From: Aphelenchoides besseyi
Lineage: Eukaryota; Nematoda; Chromadorea; Rhabditida; Aphelenchoididae
Reading direction: 5' to 3'
DNA length: 64,000 bases
Assembly: GCA_024699855.1 (NCBI GenBank)
Contig: JAMPIQ010000001.1
Location: 4,154,001 to 4,218,000, forward strand
Numbering within the stretch: the stretch's first letter is position 1; the number at the start of each line of letters is the position of its first letter. Under the pieces are notes generated by a model. The model had not been told where the DNA came from. It saw only the letters and a program-made list of their open reading frames with translations, and searched no databases. The position numbers were made by a program, and so were the translations under genes. Shown here piece by piece: positions 12,426 through 22,685 of the stretch.

Positions 12426-13439
12426 GCTTCCGTCCTTCAACGGGAACAGGCGATGCTTTTGTTTATGCTTTTTTTCGAATAGCAACGAGGTCCTTCACGT
12501 CGGAAAGACAAAGATCGTGGACGCCTTTGACTTCGTTCCAAGTACATCTTGGAAAAGTGGTCCGGATCAAGAGTGGATACCCGCGGGCACTGTATCGCTG
12601 TACAAAGTGGTTCGAGTACTACAGGTCACCGAAGGCATTTGAACTGTCATTATGTCAAAGAATTTGTTCGAACAAGTCGCGTTCGTGTAGATCTCATCTA
12701 CAAGATGACGATTTCGGTAAGCGACGTATCCTCAACGATAACGAAACACCCAATGAGGTTTTTGAGTACCGGACGTTCGATGTGTCGTGCAACCGTGACT
12801 TCAGGTTGAAATAAGGTATTCGCTAGTGAGTTTAACCATTTGGCAAATAAATTAGGAATTGCCTAGGGACTGTTTCTTGCCTTTAAATCGGTCATCCAAA
12901 ATCAAACGCATTAGTGGTAGGTACACGTGAATCCCGCATGCTTATGAAAATAATTTAGACTATCACGTTGCGTTCAGAAACAGAGATGGTCAACGAGATG
13001 AAGCAATGCGAGAACCTTGCAACAAACTTTCACTGTGGTAAGCAAACATCAACAAGTTGAGTTTGAAGCCCATTTTAGAATCGATGCAAGAATACACACC
13101 ACCGATAGCTAACGACAGAATCCGGAAATTAGAGGTCCGTTCGCTTACGTTTTATTTGTAACGGAAAGTTTTAGCTTATGTTGAAATCCATGTTTGACAA
13201 CTCTACAACAAGCGGCGTTTCGATGTCAATTGAGGGCGGCCAATGTCTTCTTAGTTGAAATATCAACGGTAATTTCAAGCAAAATCACATTTCCAAATCT
13301 GTTTCAGAATCACAGAAAAGCGGAACGAAATGCACACGATTGTTCCTTCACGTCTTCTCGAAGTGTAAGCACAATAGGAGACATGATCTTTAAACCGGTC
13401 AGACAACATGATCAAAACTTGGTTGTGGCAGAACCGAGA

Positions 13440-13768
13440 CAAACGAAGTAACCGCGTACGTGGGATAAAGGGGTATTTGCATTCTTAAAGTTTGATTCTA
13501 ATTCTCAATTATAGCAACGTTGATCGTAGTGGACACGCCGGTAACAAGACGCACATGATAGAGTTTTTTCGTCCATATCAACCACATCGGAAAAAATGTT
13601 TGGATAGAAACGGTATCTCAACATAATTTCTATTGTCGACATTTCTTTCGAATAAACCGCGAAAAACGATTCAACAGCGCAGAATTTTTGAGAATTCAGA
13701 AGTCGCAAATAAGTTTTTGTCCCATCGGGGCAAAGTGGCAAACTAACGGAGAACATGAATGAGCGCTC
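13440..13768 (-). repeat. Fragments B and A, copy 2 (adjacent)
   Basis: B copy (13440-13655) and A copy (13677-13768) lie next to each other here, and the minus-strand frame 13855-13505 runs through both ([20 protein letters not shown] then LRYRFYPN). This is the better preserved arrangement and indicates that A and B came from one coding unit. The function is not recognised. The counterpart pieces near 5.6 and 6.2 kb are separated and reordered. Confidence 0.55.
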
Positions 13769-16700
13769 ATCTCCAGTATACGGTACATTGGGCGTCGGAA
13801 AAAGGCCCTTCGACCTCTCCATGGCACAAACTTTCGGCGAAATTTTAATGCTCAAAATGTGTGAAACGCATAATAAGCTAAGCCGGTCCCTGCCTCCCGA
13901 CTAACCGCTCTACCAACAATTGGACGAAAATTTTCATTTCTTTCTGCCCGTTGGCCACGTCGGTTCATTAGTGCGTGGCTCTCGAATTCATTGGCCTGCG
14001 ATCTAATTTGCTGGCCCCAATAAACACCATACAGTAGTGGAATCTTCAACTCACCTCCTCGTTTCTCTCTTCGATTGTGACCATTCAAAGTCGAAGCGTT
14101 GCAATCGAAACGCTGAAATATAACCAGTGAGTGTCGGTCGAATTAACAAGCGAGAAAGAAGATTAACGAGCGGCGGCCTTTGCCATTGGCTAATGATAAA
14201 CGCCGAAGGGCGAATTGGTTCTACGGTAAAATGTTGGATCAAAGAAGTGAGAAGAAGGAAATAAAGGACACGCGAATTCGTGGCCAAACACCAGTTTGTT
14301 TTGTGGCAATAATTGAAGATTGATGAGATGCGAAAATTATCTGGTGAAATTCACATTCGTTGCCTCGAATTTGGAGCGTTAATGTGACAGGTGATCGAAG
14401 ACAAGTTGATTGTCGGGTTGGAAACAACGGAGTCGTTGGCCCCAAACAATCAACACCAATTCGAAGCTCAATGAACCGCAAACGGCGCCAAAAGGTTCGG
14501 AAAGGATAATTGCCGACCAACTTTCAGGACCCTCAAATGCATGTATTATTTGCCAAATACGTGAAATAATGAAGCCGAAACGGTTGGAGAAATTGAGACC
14601 TCCGCCAATTCTCAAGAACAAGGATCCGTTTCCACACCAAATTAACGTCAATTTCCTCGACTTCGGCCACTCACTAACTCCGGTTTGACACTCGAAAGTT
14701 GAGATCGACTAATGAATTTTCAATTGGCCGTGCGGTTTGGTGAGCAAAAGAAATTTTGCATTAATGTCAAGTGCTTTTAAAATCTCAAATGACAAGAAAA
14801 ACATCGAAGTTTGAGAATAGAATTCAGTCGATTTTATTGGCAATTTGCGGTTCATAAATGCAATTTCCGGTCGTCATTTTTGTAGAGTGGAGGTGATGAA
14901 AAGGCAGAAGACGTGCTTATTCAATAAAATGGAAATTACCGACCCGTTGAGTGGAAATTGAAAAGAGGGACAAGTTCGAAGAAACAAGTTGAAGCAAATT
15001 ACCGTAGGTTTGAAGCGAAGTTCGATCTTTCGGCTCGTTCTAATAAGCCGATTAGATCATAGGAAGAAGTCGGAAGGTCGCAAAAGACTTTAAATGATCG
15101 ACCCATTATGTTTCTCGATGAGCATCCCGATTGAATGTGCGTAATGACCCGACGGTGTGGGAAGTCGGACGGCATTTCCGATTAGACGGCTTACCGTAGG
15201 AGTCATCTGTTGAAATCAATCAAGTTGAGTAATTGGTTATCATTTCGAACATTCGAAATGGACTTCTTCGCATAAAACCGTGTAGAAGATTCTCATCATT
15301 AAAAGACGTGATTACAAAGCGTTACATTCCGAATGGCGGGAGAATCGTGTGAGTGAATGGCGAGTTTGTTTTTTTGATTATTCGCCGACTCTTCTGTCCA
15401 GATGTTTTGACGGTCTGGACACGTTCGTGGGCGCCATCTTCGATTCGAAAGGGTTGTGCGAAATAACGTGCCAAAGAGTGTGTAATAAGCGAAGGTGACA
15501 ATCGATTAACCGTCGGTTCAATGCGATTTAATGGCTGCGCAAACGAGAAGAATATTAAAAGTGAAGTCGTGAGTTCGTCAAGGTCGAAAACTTCTAATGA
15601 TCGGTTGGGAGTTATGATGAATAAACGGTTCGAATTGTGAGGTCGTGGACTCGAACTGATGAGTTAATTCGCCAGAAAAGGCTCGGAGAAAAGGAAGAAA
15701 ACTAATTCGAAAATCAATTTAAAACCACGACTATTGGAGATCGATAAAACGGCAGTCGAATTGAGTACACGAGACGCTAATTTTCATCTCAGCGCAACGT
15801 TTTAACCATTCGAAAATAAACAAGCAAAAAAGGAAGGCAATCGAAATGCCAACGATCGTGAATTTGAAAGCAAGCGAAGGCTGACAAGAAGCCGAATGGT
15901 CTCCAAAGACAAACGAAGAAAAATTAGCGATCTCATTAAACGGAAATCAACGCGCACTCCGCCAAAAATGACCTCCGGTTGCCGCCGGAAAAGTTGGCCA
16001 AAGCAAATGAAGAAATGAGTTAAACCGAATTTGGAATCGTCCAATGGTCATTCGGAATTCTAAGCCCACGACGAGCCCAATGGACTTCGAGCGGTCGATT
16101 CGAAAAGTCGAAGAAAAAGACGACGATCGAGAAAACGGACAGTCAGGTGAAAGCTAATTAAGATTTCTTGCTTCTCGTTAATTAACACACGTTATGGAAA
16201 ACCACCTCGTAATTACAAGTGGGAACATCGAAAAGACGAGTTAAGCGACAATTAAGAAGTTAGCAGTTTGGTAATTAGTCAACCCCAAAACAACAATTAG
16301 AGATGTCTTCAGAAGCGAAAGGCCAGAAGTTAAACGACAGCCGATTCGTACAAATGGGACAAAATTGCGCAATCTGCACGCGACCCCTCAAAGTTGGCGG
16401 TTCGTTAAACGCCGCAGGCTTTGGAATTACATTAGCTAGTTAGAGTTGGGTAGCAAAAAGGCATGAGCAAATGGCCGTCGAATGACATTAGACCGGTCTT
16501 GCCAATAATAATTAGCAAAATTCTCGGACTGCACTTTTCATCAGCTCCTGTTTCGGAATTTGTTTCTTGTTTTATTCGTCGAAACAACGATCTGAGATAA
16601 GGTAGAGAGTTCGGTCGACAAGATACAAGGTGTATGGTTCGTGAGTTGTGGCCAAACGTTTCGTAGATGAAAGACGAGAAAACGGAGCAAATTAGAGGAC

Positions 16701-16938
16701 GAACATTGGGCCCAATTAACTCAAATTAGAAAACGAAGAACGTCAATAGGCAAGAGATCCAGAAAAGAAGCTAAATATTTCTGTTCGAGAAACAACTCTG
16801 ATTACAGTAATTGCGATCGCTAAGTGATCTCTTTAGCTGCGGAATGTTCGCATCTGCGAACGGCGAGATCAAAACCTCTGGAAGCGTCAATTAGATCGCC
16901 GTTTCGAGGCTTCCAAAGACTTTTGGCCAATCGAGTTG

Positions 16939-17279
16939 GATGAGATTGCGACGTTTTCCCGCGATTTCCGAAACGATCGCTCTTTGCGAAGATGCCGACG
17001 ATTAGAAGGAAAGAAAGTGGATGCGCGATAAACATAAAAGTCGTGACTCTGAACAGTAGTCGAGACCAATTCTGCTGTTGGACCCTACGACACGTAGACC
17101 AAATCTCGAAATAAGAAAAAAGCTGATGCTGGTCGCTGAGAATCACGTCTTCGGGATTAGCAACGTGCGAGTTTAATTACTGAAATTAAGGCTCGCGAAC
17201 ACACGGACAATCGTAAGAATAGGAGGATTGCAAGCCCGGGGACAACAAGTTGGTTTCTTTTAATTGACGTGACTGATGG
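16939..17279. repeat. 341-bp direct repeat, copy 1
   Basis: Base-for-base identical by eye to 19360-19700, with a constant offset of 2,421 bp and no indels seen. It starts gatgagattgcgacg and ends cgtgactgatgg. Flanks differ on both sides and show no terminal inverted repeats or obvious target-site duplication. No convincing coding content on either strand. See findings. Confidence 0.9.
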
Positions 17280-17646
17280 CTGAAAGAAACGTGAGCGCGC
17301 GACAGTTAACATCAACCGCATTTTTTTGCCGCAACTTCTTCGCTTTTGGTATTCACAAAAGTCAACCAACAACTAAATCCTCTTTTTTTGGTTTGTAGAT
17401 TTTGGGAACGCATGTGCATTTTGCTGTAAATTTCTGCCAAACGTTCCTGTCGTTTTGATTCACAGGTTGCAATGGAAAACTGCGTTTTAGCTAACCACTC
17501 CGATAGATGTCGAAGTAAACACCGTTCTACTGCACTTGTCGAGTCTCGAAAGAAAGTCTTTTGCTCATTTCGAAATTGATTTTAGGCCGAAGCAAGGACG
17601 AAGAGGTACCTGGCGGTCATTTCTGTTTTTCATATCGCGATCAGAG

Positions 17647-18574
17647 ATGTCGGATTTCACTGAAAAGGTTTGCCATTCCGTTCTTTTTCTTTATTGCTAA
17701 ATTCAGGATGAATTGTTTCGAGCACTCGGAATTCCAGTGAACCGCGAGGAACCGAGCATGGACACGGAAGAAGATGAATTGGTTTGCATCTTTATTTGAT
17801 CTTGTCGTTCAGCTGCAGTTTTGGGACATCAAAAATCCATTGGCTTTGGGCGATTCAACGAATGAAAGCGAAGAGAAAAGAATTAAGTGGATGGACAATT
17901 TGCGACAATCTACGTTGACACTTGCTGACAACTTTGAGCTGGTCAAGACTATGGCAAAGTACCTGGTTCTCTTGGATCACGATCATTCGTACAGTCAGAC
18001 GAAAGTCGAGACCGCCGAAGAAATCACTGAAGCACAGTTTTAGAGGAATTTCAATGATTCGCCAACCGGTCGCAATTATGACGTTGGCCACGTTGCCAGC
18101 AGACGGCGTTTGTTATCGACCGCGTATCGCACGGCTTCGTCTTTCTCATCATCGTCAATCAAACAACATTGTTCGTCCGATTCAGCAAAATCGTCCACGT
18201 CCTCAACTCCACGACAACGTACTTCGAGTATGAATCAAGAGGAACTGATGTCTTTGATGGGTAGCATGCCGTTTGCTAGTGGCAATCAACAGTTTATGTC
18301 TCCAGAAGTCCTACAAGCGGCGTTCGCTTCGATGTTGCCCGCATTTTCGATGGCTAATAGTGGTAACGGAGTCTCGAGTTCGGTCGATTCAATGGCTACT
18401 TCGATTATCGATAACCGTTCGAATTTTTTGCGTGAACACGTCAATATCAACAACTCGACAACCAATCATATCGACTTCAAATTCAACTCGACGTTCATTG
18501 CAACTTTCAAAAAGCTTTCGACGACGACAACACAGTTCATTCAGCAATCGCTCTCACGTCGGACCACAAGCTAA
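17647..18574 (+). CDS. Unidentified gene with an in-frame, stop-containing putative intron
   Basis: Exons 17647-17667, 17707-17781 and 17813-18004 join in frame: MSDFTEKDELFRALGIPVN, then ELLQFWDIKNPLALGD and FELVKTMAKYLVLLD. Reading on without splicing ends at TAG 18041-18043 (108 residues). The segment 18005-18043 is 39 bp, begins GT, ends TTTTAG and is a multiple of three. Removing it joins in frame to 18044-18574, giving about 272 residues with a Ser/Thr-rich middle and MNQEELMSLMGSMP, MSPEVLQAAFASMLPAF motifs. The far end is uncertain because an overlapping frame near 18500 (FDDDNTVHSAIALTSDHKL) also looks protein-like, so a frameshift or missed splice is possible there. No family recognised; no membrane segment. 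The gene lies between the two copies of the 341-bp repeat. Confidence 0.5.
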
Positions 18575-18640
18575 TCGTAAAGACGACAACGAAATTCGAG
18601 CTGAATTCACAAGTAAAAGTAAACCGTGCTTATTGAGATG

Positions 18641-19221
18641 AAGTTTACGTGAATCGCCATCGGGCAAAGATTAAATCAATTGGGAGCGGAAAGGGGGCAG
18701 TATTTCCAAAGGAATCAAAGCTAAGTGGCGGGAAACCGCATAAAAGAGATCGAGCGGAAGCAATCGGTATTGCAATCCGCCAAGTTTAGACGACAGTTAC
18801 GTTACAGAGCTCTGGGCCGTTCAGGTGGCCCGGACGAAGGAAAAAACCATGGCGACTCCACGGAATGGAGGAACTTTTACTGTTTTTTGTTGTTGTTTCA
18901 AATCAATTTTACAGACTTTGAGGTGTTGGCACAAGTTTTCAATGAAGCAACGTTGCCGTGCAAAGCATACAAGTGGATTGCCAACGGATCGTTATTTGGC
19001 AACGTTCGCTGCTTGAACGGTCAAATTGCCGCCGGAAAGAACAATGAGTTTGTTCTCGTTCCGTCGACTTCGGCACACGGTTTTCTCTGAGTAAAGGCGC
19101 GAATAATTGTTCAATTACAGGCCTTCTGTGCGCGATCTTCAACAACTCCTCCCGGTCTCTCGCTCACCAACTGTGTCAAAAAACTTCGTGAATTCTCAGC
19201 AAAGCACTTTTAATTTCGACT
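18641..19221. other. Possible isolated exon; otherwise nothing recognised
   Basis: A TTTTACAG acceptor at 18913 is followed by an open plus-strand stretch to a TGA at 19090 (LPCKAYKWIANGSLFGNV... ending STSAHGFL). It has protein-like composition, but no partner exon could be joined confidently. It may be the end of a gene or a relic. Confidence 0.3.
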
Positions 19222-19365
19222 TTCAAATAAACGTATCACGCGACAAATGAAATGGCCATTCGAAACGTGAGCATCGTATGCTTTGATTGCGTATACTTGT
19301 GTTCGCTCAGCAATTCAACCACCAGCTTTCAGGTCGATGCTGAAATGGACAACACGTTCGATGAG
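19222..19365. repeat. Fragment D, copy 2
   Basis: Diverged counterpart of 12280-12425. It runs directly into copy 2 of the 341-bp repeat, which begins at 19360 inside the exon-like part of fragment D (VDAEMDNTF). Confidence 0.55.
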
Positions 19366-19700
19366 ATTGCGACGTTTTCCCGCGATTTCCGAAACGATCG
19401 CTCTTTGCGAAGATGCCGACGATTAGAAGGAAAGAAAGTGGATGCGCGATAAACATAAAAGTCGTGACTCTGAACAGTAGTCGAGACCAATTCTGCTGTT
19501 GGACCCTACGACACGTAGACCAAATCTCGAAATAAGAAAAAAGCTGATGCTGGTCGCTGAGAATCACGTCTTCGGGATTAGCAACGTGCGAGTTTAATTA
19601 CTGAAATTAAGGCTCGCGAACACACGGACAATCGTAAGAATAGGAGGATTGCAAGCCCGGGGACAACAAGTTGGTTTCTTTTAATTGACGTGACTGATGG
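19360..19700. repeat. 341-bp direct repeat, copy 2
   Basis: Identical by eye to 16939-17279. This copy interrupts fragment D on its left and is followed by unrelated sequence (attcccgggcccacg), so it is probably the inserted copy, while copy 1 is the source. Direction of transfer is an inference. Confidence 0.9.
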
Positions 19701-20064
19701 ATTCCCGGGCCCACGTGCTTCGGGGGTTGAAAGTTCGAAAAACGGGGACATTTTCGTCTAATTTGGTTAATCGGCTTGTGCATTTCAATTCATTAAAAAG
19801 CCTAACGTTTTCGTTTTTTTCGGCACCTCGACAGCTACGCCAATTAAATTCGAGAGTCGCGCGATGTCCATCCCGTCCGCTGCTCAGTCGCTTGGACGCC
19901 GTCACTAATTTACTAATTGAATGAAATCCCATTCGTCAAGCCCTCCAAAGTTCTCTTCACGGCTTCGTCGTTAATCAAGTTTTCCTTGTCGACAACTCGC
20001 AGCGTGGCCACATTAGCAGATAGGAGATGTGCCTTCGCAAATTTGCGAATTTTCACTTCAACCC

Positions 20065-20235
20065 AAACTTGTTATTAAGTTTCTAATGAGTTAATTGTCA
20101 AGTCTGCTATGTAGTCCTGTGCTCCGAAAGAACTGTTATCTTGAGCAAAGCTGTGGACAACTGAAATCGAAACTTCTGATTGGAACATTTGCGAGTTCTC
20201 TTGCACTCAGCTCGTTGCAACTGTTGCAACTTACT
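20065..20235 (-). pseudogene. Fragment E, copy 2 (decayed)
   Basis: Minus strand retains FAQDNSSFGAQDYIADL, matching the better copy at 11990-12185 (LTQDMSVVGAEDYKALG), but with a short insertion and lost upstream frame. Same orientation as the other copy. Fragment order relative to D is reversed between the two loci. Confidence 0.4.
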
Positions 20236-21062
20236 CGATTAGCAGACTCCAATTCGGTTCCAACGTGACTACAATTCAACGTCGCGAACCGGTCAACGCG
20301 GTGCTAATTCGCTCCAGTCAAATGGACAATTCCCGTCTGTTAATTAGCAAAATTAACTGAACTAGAAGGTAGTCGAGAATTCAAAATGCACGACTCCACA
20401 CAAACGTTGCATTAAGTAAATTAACATCTAAAGGGCTTCGAACAACAACGTCCGGTCAAATCAAATGCACTATAATTAATTACTCGGGAACGAAAATATC
20501 AGGAATTTTGGTAACTAAACAAACGATTACGAGTTGACCAACAAGACGGTCTTGGCGCAAGAATTTAATACATAATTACGCCGTTTTTGGTGTCATTTGA
20601 CTTCTCGGTTTTTAGAATACGTCGAACAACAACTTCGGACAATCAAATTCAATTCCACAAGGTTAATGGCCTTATGTGAAGGTAATTCGGTTAATTCGCG
20701 GCGTGTAATTCTCGACTAGTTGGCCATTTCGAGCGTCTAATTGTTTATGACCGAGAGAACCGACAAAAAGGGTCGTGTATCTTGTTTCATGGATTGATGA
20801 TTACTTCTCGAACCTGCAGACAATCGTTAAACATCGACCGTGTATAATTGCTTCGAGAATGGCCCCGGGTTCCGGTATGGTGCTCAATTAGCCAGCAGAC
20901 CTGTACGTTTGAAGAAACCTAATCGGCCGCTCATTTTTCATTGCTAACCGCGTAAGTTTCGGTTATATTAAGAGTATTGTTTGAGTAATGAAACATTGCA
21001 AACAAACGATTCTATTCGCACAAGCACTTCGAAACGTTTACGTACAGAAAATAATGTTCAAA
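20236..21062. other. No gene recognised
   Basis: AT-rich sequence between relic fragments and the receptor cluster; stops are frequent in all frames and no motif or structured RNA was recognised. Confidence 0.5.
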
Positions 21063-22478
21063 TTAAACGGCTTCAATGCTCGAGTTGCCCAGAATATCAT
21101 CGAAGTTCTCGACTTCTTCGCCAATAAGTGATTGTTTATGCGGAATACATTCGAGTTGTGTTTGAACGAAGAATAACACATAAGTTAAGCTTATGGACAG
21201 CGCCTAAATCAAACGAAATAGTTGGATGTGAATTAAGAACATTACCGTAAAAACTAATTGTCTAGTCACTAGTACAAAACCAGAAAGCGAGATTCCAATG
21301 TGCGGTTGTTTGGCGTGAATGAAAAACGATTTTGATAAAACAGTTAATTCCTCGTCTTCGTTTTTCCAAATATGGTCATCAGAGCAAAGGATTGATTCGG
21401 TTCTCATTGCCTACAAACCGGTTGTCATACACAACATGAATACTCACTTCGGAGTTGATGTTCGAAGCAAAATAGGTGATGACAAGAAGTTCTAGGATGC
21501 AGCTTATGATCTCTGGTATGCTTACAGCAATTTCGATTGACAAATTTCTGGCCCGAATAATAAAACTCAAGATCGAAAAAGTCAACGTCGGCAAAAGTGA
21601 TGTAAAGATGATCAAAATAAAGCACTAAACACTACGTTTAATTGGCTTTTTTTGTTACTAACTTCAAAGATTTCATTCACTTTTCGTATGCGACCCACAG
21701 TTAAGACGTGTGTCATGAACAGATCGTGCAGTCGATTCTTTCGTTCTTCGACGGTCATTTCGGTTGTTCGCAACTAAATGAAAAGTATCTGGAATCATTG
21801 TCAAAATACCAATTGCAAATTGTTGTTCAATTCCTCCAATTCCGCCCATAGAACTGCAGTGGCGGCCATGTACGCGAAAAGAGTAAGCAAGAAGATAGCA
21901 AAGCTGTAGAAGCTAAGGATCAACGTGAAAAACGCAAGTGGTTTAAATCGCCATGGCTAAAAAGCTCAGTCGATTTCATTTCAAAGGATTTGTTTACGTT
22001 AATGATTGTATAGTCAACAAATGAGTCCGAATATTTGGTCAGACACTTCAAGAGAATCACTTCGGTGACCAAAAAAACTTCGAAAATGTAAATCAAGAGG
22101 AGGAAAATCACCGTACGTCGAACCATCAGTTTAGCTGTTTTGTTCTTTGTTTTGGATACGATGCAAACCACAACGTCAAGTTGCTCACTCAATTGCCAAT
22201 ACACTAGGAATGCCTTAAACATCGATTTCTCAATGAAAGTCTACGCTGCTAACCAGCGATATTGACGCTTGGATGTTCCAACTTGCTACCAACACGTACG
22301 AATTGAATTTGCCATTGATATGTGCGTTTGTGAACATGTTCCAGATAATGAAACCAGTGAAGTACCAGCAAATCAGACTTATAGACGTGATTCGAAATCC
22401 AGCAAAAACTCGAGATGGTTTTGAGGCTTTCGGATTATATCGTAATCCAAAGATGTTCAGAAGAATTAGAAAACGCAT
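21063..22478 (-). CDS. Gustatory-receptor-like 7TM protein (insect Gr / LITE-1-GUR-3 type)
   Basis: Seven exons: 22478-22254, 22213-21998, 21956-21810, 21773-21663, 21624-21448, 21410-21246 and 21203-21063, all joined at codon boundaries (every intron phase 0, 36-44 bp). They give about 393 residues with several hydrophobic segments. The last segment ends ALSISLTYVLFFVQTQ, matching the TY-x5-Q signature at the end of TM7 in the gustatory-receptor-like family, which includes insect sugar/bitter receptors and nematode LITE-1, GUR-3 and EGL-47. These are atypical 7TM proteins with an intracellular N-terminus, sensing chemicals, light or hydrogen peroxide at the cell surface. The second family member 0.2 kb away on the same strand shares the LxxLNxxLQ segment after TM4. 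Ligand cannot be told. Confidence 0.85.
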
Positions 22479-22685
22479 TATATCCGTTTGTTAACGAAAA
22501 CGAAATGAGAAGAAATGTCACTGATTGAGTATCGTCGTTAAAAACAAACACAAAATTTGATACTCCAGACAGATAAAACGCCAACATTTCTGGAGCATTC
22601 GTACGGATTGATGACGAAACATTTGCTTGAAAGTTACCGTAAGTTCTCTAATTATACCGTTTATTAGACATGTGTACAGAAGTGG

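Larger units (their letters stand above)
11447..16938. other. Gene-poor stretch with relic fragments
   Basis: Apart from the duplicated fragments listed separately (11990-12430 and 13440-13768), no spliced gene or domain was recognised. A coding-looking but disrupted plus-strand piece at 12395-12815 follows a TTTCAG acceptor (VDTEMTNEFSLPSFNGN) and then changes frame. The remainder is AT-rich at intervals, with several TACCGTA/TACGGTA sites (11863, 13780, 14222, 15003, 15194). It probably holds upstream regulatory DNA or a long first intron of the zinc-finger gene, whose 5' exon was not found. Confidence 0.5.
1690..22645. repeat. Recurrent TTACCGTA-type heptamer sites
   Basis: The heptamer TACCGTA (or TACGGTA on the other strand) occurs in non-coding DNA near 1690, 3986, 4393, 5740, 6933, 7021, 8445, 8797, 11863, 13780, 14222, 15003, 15194, 21244 and 22637, mostly within a wider WTTACCGTAR. 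This is several times the count expected by chance for 22 kb, while it is nearly absent from 24 kb onward (one at about 34912). Possible transcription-factor site or relic of a small repeat; unproven. Confidence 0.4.

Noticed and set aside
12395..12815. Plus-strand coding-looking region after a TTTCAG acceptor (VDTEMTNEFSLPSFNGN, then KSGYPRALYRCTKWFEYYRS in another frame)
   Set aside because: Frame changes are needed with no plausible introns; no family recognised. Kept only as part of fragment D and the relic-rich stretch.
13870..13925. tRNA 5'-half-like sequence on the minus strand (ttggtagagcggttagtcgg)
   Set aside because: Good A-box resemblance, but no B box or 3' half follows; at most a tRNA-derived relic.
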